A model generated the notes under the pieces. That model ran no database searches. It was not told the origin of the DNA and saw nothing but the letters and a program-made list of their open reading frames with translations. Of a DNA stretch of 64,000 bases, positions 10,101 to 18,740 are shown in pieces. Position 1 is the stretch's first letter, and every line of letters starts with the position of its first letter. The stretch covers positions 73,533,465 through 73,597,464 of the forward strand of contig NC_087064.1 in assembly GCF_963678635.1 (NCBI RefSeq). Direction: 5' to 3'. Source of the DNA: Symsagittifera roscoffensis. Lineage: Eukaryota > Xenacoelomorpha > Acoela > Convolutidae. The translations under genes were made by a program, and so were the position numbers.

Positions 10101-12354
10101 TTGGACTGCAGGAAAAAATCTTGCATTACCAGACACCTTAAGTCGAAATACACCACCTGAATTACTTACACGAAAAACAACAGTTGAAATACCCAAAAAT
10201 ATAAAATTCTACCTTGCAGAAATCGAAACATCACCTCGATTAGAATGCAAATATGCAGTTAAAACTGATATTGAACAATCACAAATAAATAATTTACAAC
10301 ATTTCCCACTTTATTTAGATTGTCAAAATAATCATTATGAAGTTGATTTACTTGGAACATCAACTTTCAAACCAATCCCATATTCTCAATGGATAAAAAA
10401 TAACACCCAACAAAAACGAACAAAACAACACCCACCTAAAAAAGACCATTTTCCACTAATTGAAAAAGAAGATTTAACTGATAAAATAAATTTATCAGGA
10501 CCACAAACAAATGATTCAAAATACACAATAAATCAAGTTTTTGACCTTCACGACCCACTTGATACAATACCCTTATCTAAATTCGAAATTGAAAACATTT
10601 TTCTCCCCCCAACAGATACGATTACAATTTCAACACTGAAACAATATCAAAACCTTGACCCAGTAATTAGACAACTGAAATCATGGCACAAATATAAAAC
10701 TAAACCTATCAAAGCAGATTCAACCATTCTAGGAAACAAAACACTCCTCCGATACTTTCGCAAATTTAACAACACAACAATTAACGAAAATACAGACCTT
10801 TTAGAGTATAACCTAAATGAGTCTACAGTTCCATGTCTCCCTTTAAGTATGATTCTTATAGCTTTTAATATTTCACATACACAAAATATTAAAGGACACT
10901 CTGGATCAGAAAAAACATATTCAAATTTTATACAAAATTTTTACTTCCCAAATGCACCAATTTGGATAAAAGTACTATGCAATGATTGTATAGTATGTCA
11001 ACTAAATAAACCTTACCCAAATCAAAAACAAATAGCACAGAAACAAGATTTTAAAGGACAAAGTTTGTACTTTAATCACCGTATCTCATTTGATACTAAA
11101 GGACCAATTTCACCCTCATCAGAAGGAAACTCCTACATTATGGTAATTGTTGACGCATTTACACATTATGTAGCACTTAACCCAGTACCACATTGTAATG
11201 CTTATTACGCATATACAACACTCTATGAACACTGGATAGCAAAATTTGGACTACCAGAAATTTTAGTCACAGACAATGGTACAGAATTCATAAATAATGA
11301 AATAATAACACTATGTCATTTATACAACATTAAACACAAACCACGTACATCTCATGCACCTTGGACAAACGGCTTAGTCGAAGGTATGAACCGTTCACTA
11401 CAAGAATATCTTAGATGTATCATCAACGGAAATGATACAAAATATACCGAATGGTCAGCAGATGTAAAATTATTTCCCTTAGCATATAATTCACAAATTA
11501 CGACAACTTTAGGAATGTCACCATACGAAATGGTTTTTAACCAAAAGCCACGCAAACCAATAATGTTTACAGCAAATTCCCATAAAAACGCACAAGGTTA
11601 TTGTCAACCAAATAAAGACTCAATTTGTTATAACCTCCCATTACATACGCACGATGAAGATCATTTTCATCACCCACAAATTCTTAAACTAGCCTCCGGT
11701 ACACACACCGAATGGATTTTAAATAGAGATAAGAAACACAATGAAATTTACCAAAAAATAACGAAAAAGTTATTACAAAGACAAAATATAAATGAACAAA
11801 TCAATTCACGTTTTACACCAGCTTCCGATTTAAAAATTGGAACATTTGTTTTAATACCTAATTTTCATACTCAAAAAGGAATTTCTAAAAAATTACAACC
11901 CCTCCGAAAAGGACCCTACCAAATAATTGCAAAACCCACTGATGTCACATATAAAATTACCGACTCAAACAAAAAAGAAATCGTTCAACATCGAAACAAC
12001 CTATTACCTTATTACCCGAAAGAATACGCACTCCGCGAATTAACTCAATTATATTCTTTCACAGGATTAAAAATCATTCAAAATGAACCACATCTGAAAA
12101 ACACAGAACAAAATGATAACCCCACTGAAAATCAAAACACAAAACCAACCGCCACCAAAAACAATACGCAAAACCATAAAGAACCTCCAAAACCAAGAAA
12201 AAATAGAAAAATGACAGAACAAATAATACCCCAAGAAGAAATAGACAAATCAGAACATAGAAAAACAACAAGACTCCGAAATCAACCACGTAAAAACTAC
12301 AAAATGTTCATCCCTCAATCTAAAATATTAAAGAAAGTAGAATTTAAAAAGTAA
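4132..12354 (+). CDS. Gag-Pol polyprotein (gag, protease, RT, RNase H, integrase)
   Basis: A 2740-residue single frame. Residues 1-600 are a long Gag N-terminus with a Gln/Asn-rich stretch. About 600-760 is a retrotransposon capsid-like domain. A CCHC knuckle (CX2CX4HX4C) lies at 842-855, followed by an Asn/Ser/Arg/Tyr-rich tail at about 918-1066. The protease has Asp1229-Ser-Gly. RT spans about 1570-1790 with Asp1674 and YLDD at 1737-1740. RNase H has Asp1886, Glu1929, Asp1956 and Asp2001. Integrase has an HHCC finger (His2249, His2256, Cys2286, Cys2289), a DD35E triad (Asp2321, Asp2381, Glu2417) and a GPY-type C-terminal module near 2590-2640. Every catalytic residue is present, so the enzyme set looks functional. 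Gag and Pol are fused with no stop or shift between them, so the Gag:Pol ratio must be set another way. Confidence 0.95.
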   Translation: MSSTHTPGDETPDDDEIFPFIVDADTDRGQHIFCQNLLVNLFEPGISPCKTEFPDVKIKRKIIDHYLKDICNITQQYGIYSIEFTSPNHNNKTYTIQTDDLDLEFSKVFSEYIKSIQYHNSQRANSIFTNEVFAIIYSYISILENELPLTNVSPTETSKHLRVRHEITLLSSYLNIIKENFTKDDVSQHTKHDLQKILAWFIIDYFTHNIDLIAQARKNFRPQNSNDDTAITEQSDYVWDPEWSHPAFISFPQSISSQAIGTISYIRDYVRVIPLTIDATPLNYNTFLPDTQNNSLNSTVIHNENLNGTRNLTQQDIQTPSHFINEEIVHTTTTQQSISPIRPNLTTPRNTNPSQTQVTLQSTVKPSVAPKYSHMDYQTYRPMTIPSKTRKTFTRNNFADHNYNYTHPSKTNYQPQRNFNQYTKPRNWDNPTAQYNSKNFQPNPPQDRSENYPFFQQNKNKKQTSYQMDYLSSDDDFLQPDIFAQNTQEYRRQGIQKTRTNHRNFSPQPIDAQHQQPIQQQNPINTQSFQPFQQQNPMTAHSYQPSQMQNEIPLPYYLQQHEITRNQLSNFSQMPNAAESLQMTMNPYLMGGSSITSNKPLMVFTGTDPEYSVEDYLNAVTANLILNIGPEPINTPLHQNWIHRRTALIQTTLDGAAQKWFSVLPLEIKSNWKRFTQEFSKMFDSERNKQQQRVLCNEIRRLPNETIKQIAVRIETLVRKAYSLNTHDYKNTKMTEILMMTLTPQLRKIAIKKRASHPSSIREPDLDFRKLVDKLEQAEITMKLEETENLKLQYVNRIETTPTNINNIQESETDLVEKITEILNIYEKNPNFKGKPSFKKWCNYCRRYGHSISECRQKQQDSQNKPQKYKEPNKSFYQYMKEDQNLPKKTVHSNNSSGKPLPNNTNYTRNQSPYNSSYRGRSPERRNTYNSSQNHYNRPNSRNNYSRSNSNTQRFVSRSNSQSRNNYYPNNQSRNSSYNRNRNYSYNRNRSYSNNRNQNYPNNRSRNNSYNRSNYNRPNNNYQNRSRNNSQNRHPSYNNRYRNYSQSPHRNNNNYNKSNNRHRNSTPKHQRQINQVQSNPETTSDPPGIDDTVTDALQLNQINCTSSDSESDTENTLAINMIKVENDYESVIYEQPFPSHIYENQSEFLHNYYTTPINSTPTTQETNEINTTNQTNKNTKTKCLNTNHIYQNIQKEQPKEKIWTIPFLLESPRNKEFQPPDLEIDFLIDSGAESNIINIPTWNEIKTLHPKLTPLETSSKLATAQGSTLINYGKIQLFLLPTRTMEQSKILNKPFKQIFHITDIKYNIIGIPFISKYIPTINILNSKILIKDKYTKTKETSLTFFQRLNKQPPFFSKFYPIFNQQRKHLKPLSGNIYNFSIKQVHQYDKEQNKQKFYMSDFEFKPIHKFFKITISSIKYLKNSNSDIISLHVYNNTTYQVTLPLGLLGYCETNATISPIHEKAYRVNNILQLLDICQSTILNEELSINNIISNENRNTDYFTKTPYFKPTFHISNYTEDQQKFLTMFNFQHSQITQDEFEKLAKQLIKYSSVYATSKFDVGKISSSLHLPLKPDAVFKKQRASKVPIHLHDKVNRLLDILEQYNIISPVNKEEQPKGNTFINPVIILAKGESLKIVLDARYLNSLIDESKCNWPIEPIQVILTKINGKYFTTADMNSAYNQMPLDEQSRRLTQFVIGNQQYEFNRLFYGISIGPAAFSAFMSKIFRPLILKKNAITYLDDVFMQSQTKDEMFNVLEKYHQILQNENLKAAPDKSHFFLTRVKFLGHNIERKTITPLKSRIDAIQKLQPPTNKKKIQEFLGMLNFLSKYVYKMQLYLRPFYNILRQQNNFEWNTEHQTRFEEIKKLLTEQISNTIPDSNQPFYAMCDASNFGIGAALLQSHNGTNKMNLISANSRLFTQAELRLSTLMRECTAIIYTLTEYEFLILGSKHPTVLFTDHKPIIFLFTQKSNPNHRVYRFQLILMKFPNLHIVWTAGKNLALPDTLSRNTPPELLTRKTTVEIPKNIKFYLAEIETSPRLECKYAVKTDIEQSQINNLQHFPLYLDCQNNHYEVDLLGTSTFKPIPYSQWIKNNTQQKRTKQHPPKKDHFPLIEKEDLTDKINLSGPQTNDSKYTINQVFDLHDPLDTIPLSKFEIENIFLPPTDTITISTLKQYQNLDPVIRQLKSWHKYKTKPIKADSTILGNKTLLRYFRKFNNTTINENTDLLEYNLNESTVPCLPLSMILIAFNISHTQNIKGHSGSEKTYSNFIQNFYFPNAPIWIKVLCNDCIVCQLNKPYPNQKQIAQKQDFKGQSLYFNHRISFDTKGPISPSSEGNSYIMVIVDAFTHYVALNPVPHCNAYYAYTTLYEHWIAKFGLPEILVTDNGTEFINNEIITLCHLYNIKHKPRTSHAPWTNGLVEGMNRSLQEYLRCIINGNDTKYTEWSADVKLFPLAYNSQITTTLGMSPYEMVFNQKPRKPIMFTANSHKNAQGYCQPNKDSICYNLPLHTHDEDHFHHPQILKLASGTHTEWILNRDKKHNEIYQKITKKLLQRQNINEQINSRFTPASDLKIGTFVLIPNFHTQKGISKKLQPLRKGPYQIIAKPTDVTYKITDSNKKEIVQHRNNLLPYYPKEYALRELTQLYSFTGLKIIQNEPHLKNTEQNDNPTENQNTKPTATKNNTQNHKEPPKPRKNRKMTEQIIPQEEIDKSEHRKTTRLRNQPRKNYKMFIPQSKILKKVEFKK
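4151..4156 (+). promoter_or_regulatory. Candidate 5' splice donor in gag start region
   Basis: CAG|GTGACG lies 22 bases after the gag ATG, and the ORF1 stop codon TGA sits inside it. Some retroviruses splice the first gag codons onto a downstream gene, so this is a plausible donor for env or accessory transcripts. It rests on sequence match only. Confidence 0.3.
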
Positions 12355-12954
12355 TTTTAAGATTTTATACTTCACAATCTTGAAACCTCCGTAACATTTT
12401 TCATTTCATTTTTTCAAAATAACATGCTCACAAGTACGCAATAATTCTAGTTCAAAATAGACCAATAGGATTCATCCAATCCGCCACTTTCTCTAACTCA
12501 AACTAAGATCAATTAGACGAATAATCTAGAACTCCAGGCACAACTCTAACTATAACTTTACAACCTCCAGGTCAAAAATAAGCAAACCACTCCAACTTGA
12601 CAGTTAAAATAAATATCACCATAATACCGTACCCCTCCCTTATCTAATAACCCAAAGATCAACAATATTTCCCCAACTCAGACCACGAATACCCCCAAAA
12701 CAAATTTGATAACTTAGCCTAAAGTAACAAAATGAAGATTTTAATTAGCCTAAAGTATAAAAATCTCACCATACCCCGGATCATTTGACAAACAAAAATA
12801 AAGAAAAAGACGACCTCCCAGTCACCATGAAAATTGCCCCCAACAATTTTTTACAAAACTCAACCCACTTGTCAAAAAACTAATAAATAATTCGACCACA
12901 CTAGAAAATCGCCTCAAACAGCAAAAAATATTCGACCAAAAGATCATTTCTTAA
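12355..12954 (+). other. Non-coding spacer after pol
   Basis: 600 bases with no long frame. One stretch (12565-12583, reading CTCCAGGTCAAAAATAAGC) is kept in the relatives, for example on the minus strand at 25242-25260, and near 56990 and 59590. It may hold a transcription or splicing signal for the downstream genes. Confidence 0.4.
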
Positions 12955-13185
12955 ATGCTTTTCTCTCAAACAGTTGCTCAAATACTTATAAATTTTAAAC
13001 ATTTTTTTTCAATACTTGAAGCCTTTATAATATTTCTTTTTGATATACTTGAATCTTTTCTAATAATCTTAATCATTTTTTGTAACATTTTTTTAATTTT
13101 CTACACTATACTCGAACTATTCCTCCAACTTTCCAAAACCCTTGAATATATCCACAGGTACGATTTTCACAACTTGTCTAAATGA
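12955..13185 (+). CDS. Small hydrophobic ORF a
   Basis: 76 residues, mostly Ile/Leu/Phe, with two or three potential membrane segments across residues 10-55. Frames with similar hydrophobic content occur at the same place in copy C (24674-24907, minus) and copy B (56295-56618, minus). In the copies a CT microsatellite adds a Leu-Ser run. It overlaps the next small ORF by four bases (ATGA), or is joined to it by a short intron. The function is unknown; a viroporin-like role is only a guess. Confidence 0.5.
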   Translation: MLFSQTVAQILINFKHFFSILEAFIIFLFDILESFLIILIIFCNIFLIFYTILELFLQLSKTLEYIHRYDFHNLSK

Positions 13186-13201
13186 TACGAACAATTTTCA
13201 G
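13158..13201 (+). other. Candidate 44-base intron
   Basis: CAG|GTACGA at the 5' side and TTTTCAG| at the 3' side. Removing these 44 bases would join small ORF a to the frame of small ORF b without a stop. The donor CAGGTACG is also present in copies B and C; the acceptor is not clearly kept. The ATG of ORF b (13182) lies inside this intron and is missing from copies B and C, which favours splicing over a separate start. Confidence 0.4.
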
Positions 13202-13370
13202 TAGAACTGATATTTTTTTATTGTTTGTAATTTTCATAACATTTTTATCATCCCTCATTTTGACCATATGTAAATGTATAAAGAAAGCAATCATCACATT
13301 TGCCCTAGCAACAATTTTTCTAATTATTTTTTTGGAAGAATATTATAATAAACATAAACCTTCCCACTAA
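13182..13370 (+). CDS. Small hydrophobic ORF b (possible second exon)
   Basis: 62 residues with a strong membrane segment early (residues about 8-28) and a second hydrophobic run near 38-52. Its ATG overlaps the stop of ORF a as ATGA. As its ATG is not conserved in copies B and C, I think it more likely to be the second half of a spliced protein with ORF a. The stop at 13368-13370 is followed closely by the AUG-less frame. Confidence 0.45.
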   Translation: MIRTIFSRTDIFLLFVIFITFLSSLILTICKCIKKAIITFALATIFLIIFLEEYYNKHKPSH

Positions 13371-13375
13371 AGTAA

Positions 13376-14512
13376 CAATTCAAAAATCCATCAAAAATTG
13401 CTACCCAACAGTCACAGAATCAGTCTTCACCGACATCATCCCAAGATAATCCAACACCACCTTCAACTACTCAAAATCCTCAAACATCTACACGAATTCC
13501 TTTTCAAGACAATCCATACACTTTTGAAGAACGGCACGCTCGTTTATCTGAACCACTAGAACCAGTTCAACGACAAGCATCTCTAAGTGAACCAACATAT
13601 AATCTTTACCCAACACTACCACAAGAACTAAGTAGAATACGAAACCTTAGTCAAAACCAAAACACAACAGAAATAAATAGACAAATTATACATCCTCGAC
13701 GAAATAGAAATTTTCAAACTCCCCGAGTTCATTTTGATATACCTCAATCCCCATCACAAACCACTCCAGAAAACACCACTGGTATATTACCAGAAACCCC
13801 TACACTTCTTTCACAACGTAGCACCTCAAGCTTACCATCAGATTACTTAGGTTCAACACCAACATCTGAACAAATACGTGAAAATCCTTTTAACCCCCCA
13901 AACCAAACATCACGATTTCCATATTGGACTACACATTCATTCACACAAGGTGAACCAAATTTAGTCAATGACCCCATAGATATTTCTACGGATACAACAA
14001 CATCCTCATCACTACCAGAAACATTATCACTACCATCAACACCATCAATAAGCCAATTTTCACCACTACCCTTTAACTTAAATTTTCCAAATAATCTCGA
14101 CGCCAGATATCGAGAACAATCATCAATAAATATTCCTTTAAGATTAGATTGGAATACATTTACAGCACCTCCACCATTATTTGGACAACATCAAGAAAGT
14201 AACCGCCTTCATAACTGGGCACTTAATAGATTACAATATCGCCAAGATATTCACAACGATATCCGTGATCACAATATTCAAATACTCCAACAAAACAGTT
14301 TACAATTAAAGTTTGAAATCACAGTTAAATTAAACAATATTACACAACATCCCTACCCATTAAATCCACCTAACATAACAGCTCAATCATTACCACCACC
14401 GTTTATAACTACTGAAGTAATATATAAATACGACAGATACACCAAAAACACAATTGGTTACATTACATTTTATAACCCATACTCAGGATTATCATACACA
14501 TGTATATTCTAA
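13376..14512 (+). CDS. AUG-less 378-codon conserved ORF
   Basis: Open from just after a TAA (13373-13375) to a TAA at 14510-14512. I found no ATG codon in this frame. The product is rich in Pro, Ser, Thr and Gln for its first 220 codons. A more ordered C-terminal part follows, including NWALNRLQYRQDI. Copy C (about 23590-24240, minus) and copy B (about 55195-55980, minus) encode clear homologues sharing the LVNDPIDIS block. It overlaps the env start by 13 bases. Expression must use splicing, frameshifting or a non-AUG start. The position between pol and env would suit an accessory or Env-leader protein. No known domain. Confidence 0.65.
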   Translation, partial: QFKNPSKIATQQSQNQSSPTSSQDNPTPPSTTQNPQTSTRIPFQDNPYTFEERHARLSEPLEPVQRQASLSEPTYNLYPTLPQELSRIRNLSQNQNTTEINRQIIHPRRNRNFQTPRVHFDIPQSPSQTTPENTTGILPETPTLLSQRSTSSLPSDYLGSTPTSEQIRENPFNPPNQTSRFPYWTTHSFTQGEPNLVNDPIDISTDTTTSSSLPETLSLPSTPSISQFSPLPFNLNFPNNLDARYREQSSINIPLRLDWNTFTAPPPLFGQHQESNRLHNWALNRLQYRQDIHNDIRDHNIQILQQNSLQLKFEITVKLNNITQHPYPLNPPNITAQSLPPPFITTEVIYKYDRYTKNTIGYITFYNPYSGLSYTCIF

Positions 14513-17118
14513 AATTATTAATTTTTCTCCAACTCCTTTTTCTAGTAACCTCAAATCAAAATATAAACCCTTCCCCTCGTACAGGACCACAAGATTTATT
14601 AGTAACACATTACGATTGCGAAGAAAATGAACAAAAAACACTACACAAATATGCAATAAATCAAGTATCACAATGTGAAACAGAACCACAAGCTATAGAA
14701 ACCACAGATATAATAGCAACACTCTATTCCAAAGCCCGAGCAACAACAGTTACAGGTTATAAATTCACAGCGACATTCTCCGAAAAGAAAGTACATTGTT
14801 CACAAGTCTCGAACGGAAACAAAAACCGACTTGACCATGAATCATTCTATCAAAGTAATATAGAACGTCTTTTACATCTCAATCCCGACGATTGTAAAAA
14901 TGAATTACTTAGACTAAACATCACACAAAATAAAAACTCCCAAAGAAAATTAGTTAATTTTCAAGTTTTTTCAGACTCTGTACACCAATCACAACTTGAA
15001 AGACACCAAGGACATATAAAACTAGACGAAAAATACCCGTATAACGGCGCACACGGACGATTAACCTATGACCTACATGATAAACATTGGATACCACACA
15101 TTGGTATAAATAACCCATCAAACTGCAAAGCAGACACAAAAAATAAAGGATACCAAGAAATAATGTTTTTCGATTGGAAAATACAACTCGAAAAAATACA
15201 ACTCACACGAGATTTATCTGATAATACAATGATCTATCAAGGAATCCGACTACCTTGTAAAAATGATCAAGGATATTGCGACCCTACAACAAGAACACAA
15301 GCAACAATTGTTTGGTTCCCCGAAGATACATGTACAACATTTCAAGTAGCAAAAATACACGCTCGTATGATAAAATTTCACGAAAAATATTTTATACAAT
15401 CAATTCCATATGAACAAGTCCATCCATCACGCAAACTAAGTTCCGATTTTAGAAACATAGACAATATAGAAAATAAATTGACACGTTTTCAAATATATCA
15501 AGAAACAGAACTTGCATGTAAATACAGGAATCCACTTCACAGAACACAATACTCTGAAATATTAGTTGAATACGAAAAAGGATTCGACATGACCACTGGA
15601 AAAGTAAAAATCGACCCATATGCCACAGGTCATCCTCTAAACGAAGGAACATCCTATATACCAGTTAATTTTGAAAAAAGCAACGGACAACCTGGTGGAC
15701 ATCTAAAACCTTATGACACCAGAAGCACACGCTTACAAGAACTATCACTAATGAATACTACATATTTCGGTAATATCCACTATGATATTCATTTAGATAT
15801 GAAACTAGATTATACAATTAGCCGAATTTTTCAAGAAATGTCACTCTCCGAATTAGAAACACTACACCAACTATGCGAATTAGAACGAACACAAATATTA
15901 CAATCACTTGCACTAGCAGTATTAAAAATACCCTACGCAGGATACTTATTATCAGGAAATAGATCAAATTTTTTAGACTATGAAGGAAACATCTTATGGT
16001 TTTATACTTGTACTAAAAAAGTATCACCACTATACGTTTTTGAAGATAAACGATGTTATAAAAGAATCCCTATCTTTTATAAGAATAAAGTACATTTCGT
16101 GGATACACTTTCACGAAGAACCTATTTCTGGGATACCGCAGTCCCATGTGGATCAGAAAATAGCCACAATGTAGTACAACTAAACCCTGATGAAAATAAA
16201 TATTACCTTCTCACTCAATATCCCACATTAATGCAATCACTCAAAAAATTTTCACCAGAAAGCATTCGCGCTATCGCTCGAAACCCAAATATAGACTTAC
16301 AATCAATAGGAATATACTCAAAATCAGATATTCAACATCACATTAGAACACAACAATTCCAGGAATTATTAACACAAATGGACACAATACAAAGACAATC
16401 AATAGACCAAAACTTACGCAAACTTGCAGAAACCGCAGGATTTGCCGATATCTACACGCAAGACTATAGCGGATATTTTAAAGACATTAAAGATTATATA
16501 TATCTAAACGGCGAAAAATACCGTCCCCAAGATATATCACCAATTAACATTTTTAGCTTTGTTACACTCAAGAATGAAATCCTTGATTTTCTAGGATGGC
16601 CCTACTACATCTTAGAAAAATTGACTATTTTATACGCAATGTTTAACTTTATTGGATTTCTTTTCTCACTCTTAAAAGGAATCTACAATACATGTGCTAT
16701 ACACACACAAGTAAACAGACAAGCAAGCGTAGCACGCATACTCTTTGCAGGATTTTTTGGAATTTTTTCCACATCTATAAACAAAATTCTTTTAGACGCA
16801 CAAATAAAAGAATATAACACAAAAATAACAACACGACAAAATACATACGACGAAGAACATAACAATGTCGACACACAGCCAACGGCACCACAACTACCAC
16901 CCCTACCAAATAATCATCCACTATCCCTAGTCCCACGAAATTTTCGAAATTTAGCAATCACACATAATCCAAATTTTCGACTCAATACATCGCAAAGTCC
17001 CGTCCAACATATAATGACACATCAATCACAAGATGATAATACTTATGAACAAATTATTGAACAGCCCCATACCACCGCTTTTCAATCTCAAAATAATAAT
17101 TTTTTTAGCCCACGATGA
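14500..17118 (+). CDS. Env-like membrane glycoprotein
   Basis: 872 residues. Residues 1-18 form a good signal peptide (MYILKLLIFLQLLFLVTS). A Cys-rich ectodomain follows. One strong membrane segment lies near residues 704-726, then a cytoplasmic tail of about 145 residues rich in Pro, Asn and Gln. The placement after pol and the type I topology support an envelope role in cell entry. The early YDC...C pattern reminds me of gB-like glycoproteins of chuvirus-related elements, but I could not check that. Homologues are in copy C (21913-23500) and copy B (53111-55190), both broken. An ACTCAG|G acceptor-like site ends 13 bases before the ATG. The env stop overlaps the next ORF's ATG (ATGA). Confidence 0.8.
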   Translation: MYILKLLIFLQLLFLVTSNQNINPSPRTGPQDLLVTHYDCEENEQKTLHKYAINQVSQCETEPQAIETTDIIATLYSKARATTVTGYKFTATFSEKKVHCSQVSNGNKNRLDHESFYQSNIERLLHLNPDDCKNELLRLNITQNKNSQRKLVNFQVFSDSVHQSQLERHQGHIKLDEKYPYNGAHGRLTYDLHDKHWIPHIGINNPSNCKADTKNKGYQEIMFFDWKIQLEKIQLTRDLSDNTMIYQGIRLPCKNDQGYCDPTTRTQATIVWFPEDTCTTFQVAKIHARMIKFHEKYFIQSIPYEQVHPSRKLSSDFRNIDNIENKLTRFQIYQETELACKYRNPLHRTQYSEILVEYEKGFDMTTGKVKIDPYATGHPLNEGTSYIPVNFEKSNGQPGGHLKPYDTRSTRLQELSLMNTTYFGNIHYDIHLDMKLDYTISRIFQEMSLSELETLHQLCELERTQILQSLALAVLKIPYAGYLLSGNRSNFLDYEGNILWFYTCTKKVSPLYVFEDKRCYKRIPIFYKNKVHFVDTLSRRTYFWDTAVPCGSENSHNVVQLNPDENKYYLLTQYPTLMQSLKKFSPESIRAIARNPNIDLQSIGIYSKSDIQHHIRTQQFQELLTQMDTIQRQSIDQNLRKLAETAGFADIYTQDYSGYFKDIKDYIYLNGEKYRPQDISPINIFSFVTLKNEILDFLGWPYYILEKLTILYAMFNFIGFLFSLLKGIYNTCAIHTQVNRQASVARILFAGFFGIFSTSINKILLDAQIKEYNTKITTRQNTYDEEHNNVDTQPTAPQLPPLPNNHPLSLVPRNFRNLAITHNPNFRLNTSQSPVQHIMTHQSQDDNTYEQIIEQPHTTAFQSQNNNFFSPR

Positions 17119-18740
17119 GCCGCCAACTTGGATCACTACACCGATCAAATTCCCATCCAACCAATCTTACCTCTTCAATCCCAATCATACCACTTTTTGC
17201 TTTTCCGCCACCCGATTTTCCATCTAGCAATGTAACATCAGGAATGAATTCCGACACTAACTCACATATTTCAGTTTTATACTCCATCTCACAGCTAAAT
17301 AACCCGAATATTGAAACCCCCGATGAATTTGCCGACTCAGAACCATCCCCATCCAATAATTTTCATAACCCTTCTAATTTTTCTCAACCTCCTTTTCAAC
17401 CCATATTGTCAAATAACCCTGACCCAATCACTCCGACACCCTCTTATGCTTCCCAAGTTACCCCAACCTACTCCTCATACCATTCTGACCAATCATCTCA
17501 TTCTCCAGACACCCCCCGAATCTCCCCAGAACTAGATAATTTTATTACCCTCCAACAACAACCCTACCACCTTAACACCCCGACCATAAACCAAATCTCC
17601 TCCACTACAGATTCATCCAATCCCCCTACACCCTCTTCAAATTATACTGAATCATTAACACCATCATCCACATCCACTATATCTTCACTAAACACAAATA
17701 GAGCTTACCGCACTTTTAAAAGAAAATTCCCCAACCATCCTTTCCCCGCAAAACCAGGAACAGCCCGTGAATACATCAACCACCCCCAGCATACTAACAC
17801 TAAAGAATTTTTAGCTATCACTTTACCCTCATTTCCACAATACACCTTAAACACCCCTCACGACGCTAACGAAACACGCAACTTTGTAGATGAATACGTT
17901 TTAATGCCCACTCTCTCTTGGACCTCATACTATCATTTCACTAACCCTCTTTGCTTACCTTTATCCAGCACTTCCATCGATGTAGACCGAAACAAAGACA
18001 TGCTATATCGACTAACTACACCACTAACCGCTAGACAGTTTACTTACGTTGGATATAAAAAATCACTAAAAATACACACTGCACCTAGAGCTAATGAATA
18101 TACGCTAGAATACTACGATCACAACATCATCAGAGCTAACCAAGATCAATTCTTAGATGACGATCGCTTCGCTAATCCACAAATCACCGAGAAATTTTTC
18201 ATCAAGACACCATATGTATTTACACTAAACATCTTCGACCGAAAGTTTGATCACATTATTTCAGAAGCACTAACAAACACACAGGCATACGAAAGTTTTA
18301 AAGAACGCTTCCAAATCTTTTCACTAACCTTTCATTTCCTTGCACCACACGAAAGAGATTTACACTGCTCACACAATATTATGTTGCGCACTAAACAAAC
18401 ACATACATACAGTTACTATCGTTTCATCCAAAATCACTTTGACCTCCACACACCCTCTAGACAACCACACCATCGTTTTCAATTCATCAATTCAAAATAC
18501 ACTTCACCGTATTTCCTAAATTTCACATATTGTATTAAAGACACTAACCTCCATGGTATTCTTCGTAATTATGACCCCATAACCCAAATGTACATTTTCT
18601 GCCCCATCACCAAGACCTTCAACGCCGAAGAATCCCGACCCTTTCTTATCCCGCACGAGTTTGTACAGCCTATAGAAATCCCAATTTTAGAATTCATCCA
18701 CAACACTAAATTTAACCACAAATTATATAACTTAATCTAA
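17115..18740 (+). CDS. ORF5, unknown protein after env
   Basis: 541 residues. Residues 1 to about 200 are Pro/Ser/Thr/Asn-rich and likely disordered. The rest looks folded, with many aromatic and charged residues, but I recognise no family. Its ATG overlaps the env stop as ATGA, and copy B keeps this overlap near 53110. The TAA at 18738-18740 is probably a premature stop: the frame stays open to 18914. Copy C translates through the same place into a related tail that also ends with ALQLLWPLL-like sequence. So the ancestral protein was about 58 residues longer. It could be an accessory protein translated by reinitiation. Confidence 0.65.
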   Translation: MSRQLGSLHRSNSHPTNLTSSIPIIPLFAFPPPDFPSSNVTSGMNSDTNSHISVLYSISQLNNPNIETPDEFADSEPSPSNNFHNPSNFSQPPFQPILSNNPDPITPTPSYASQVTPTYSSYHSDQSSHSPDTPRISPELDNFITLQQQPYHLNTPTINQISSTTDSSNPPTPSSNYTESLTPSSTSTISSLNTNRAYRTFKRKFPNHPFPAKPGTAREYINHPQHTNTKEFLAITLPSFPQYTLNTPHDANETRNFVDEYVLMPTLSWTSYYHFTNPLCLPLSSTSIDVDRNKDMLYRLTTPLTARQFTYVGYKKSLKIHTAPRANEYTLEYYDHNIIRANQDQFLDDDRFANPQITEKFFIKTPYVFTLNIFDRKFDHIISEALTNTQAYESFKERFQIFSLTFHFLAPHERDLHCSHNIMLRTKQTHTYSYYRFIQNHFDLHTPSRQPHHRFQFINSKYTSPYFLNFTYCIKDTNLHGILRNYDPITQMYIFCPITKTFNAEESRPFLIPHEFVQPIEIPILEFIHNTKFNHKLYNLI

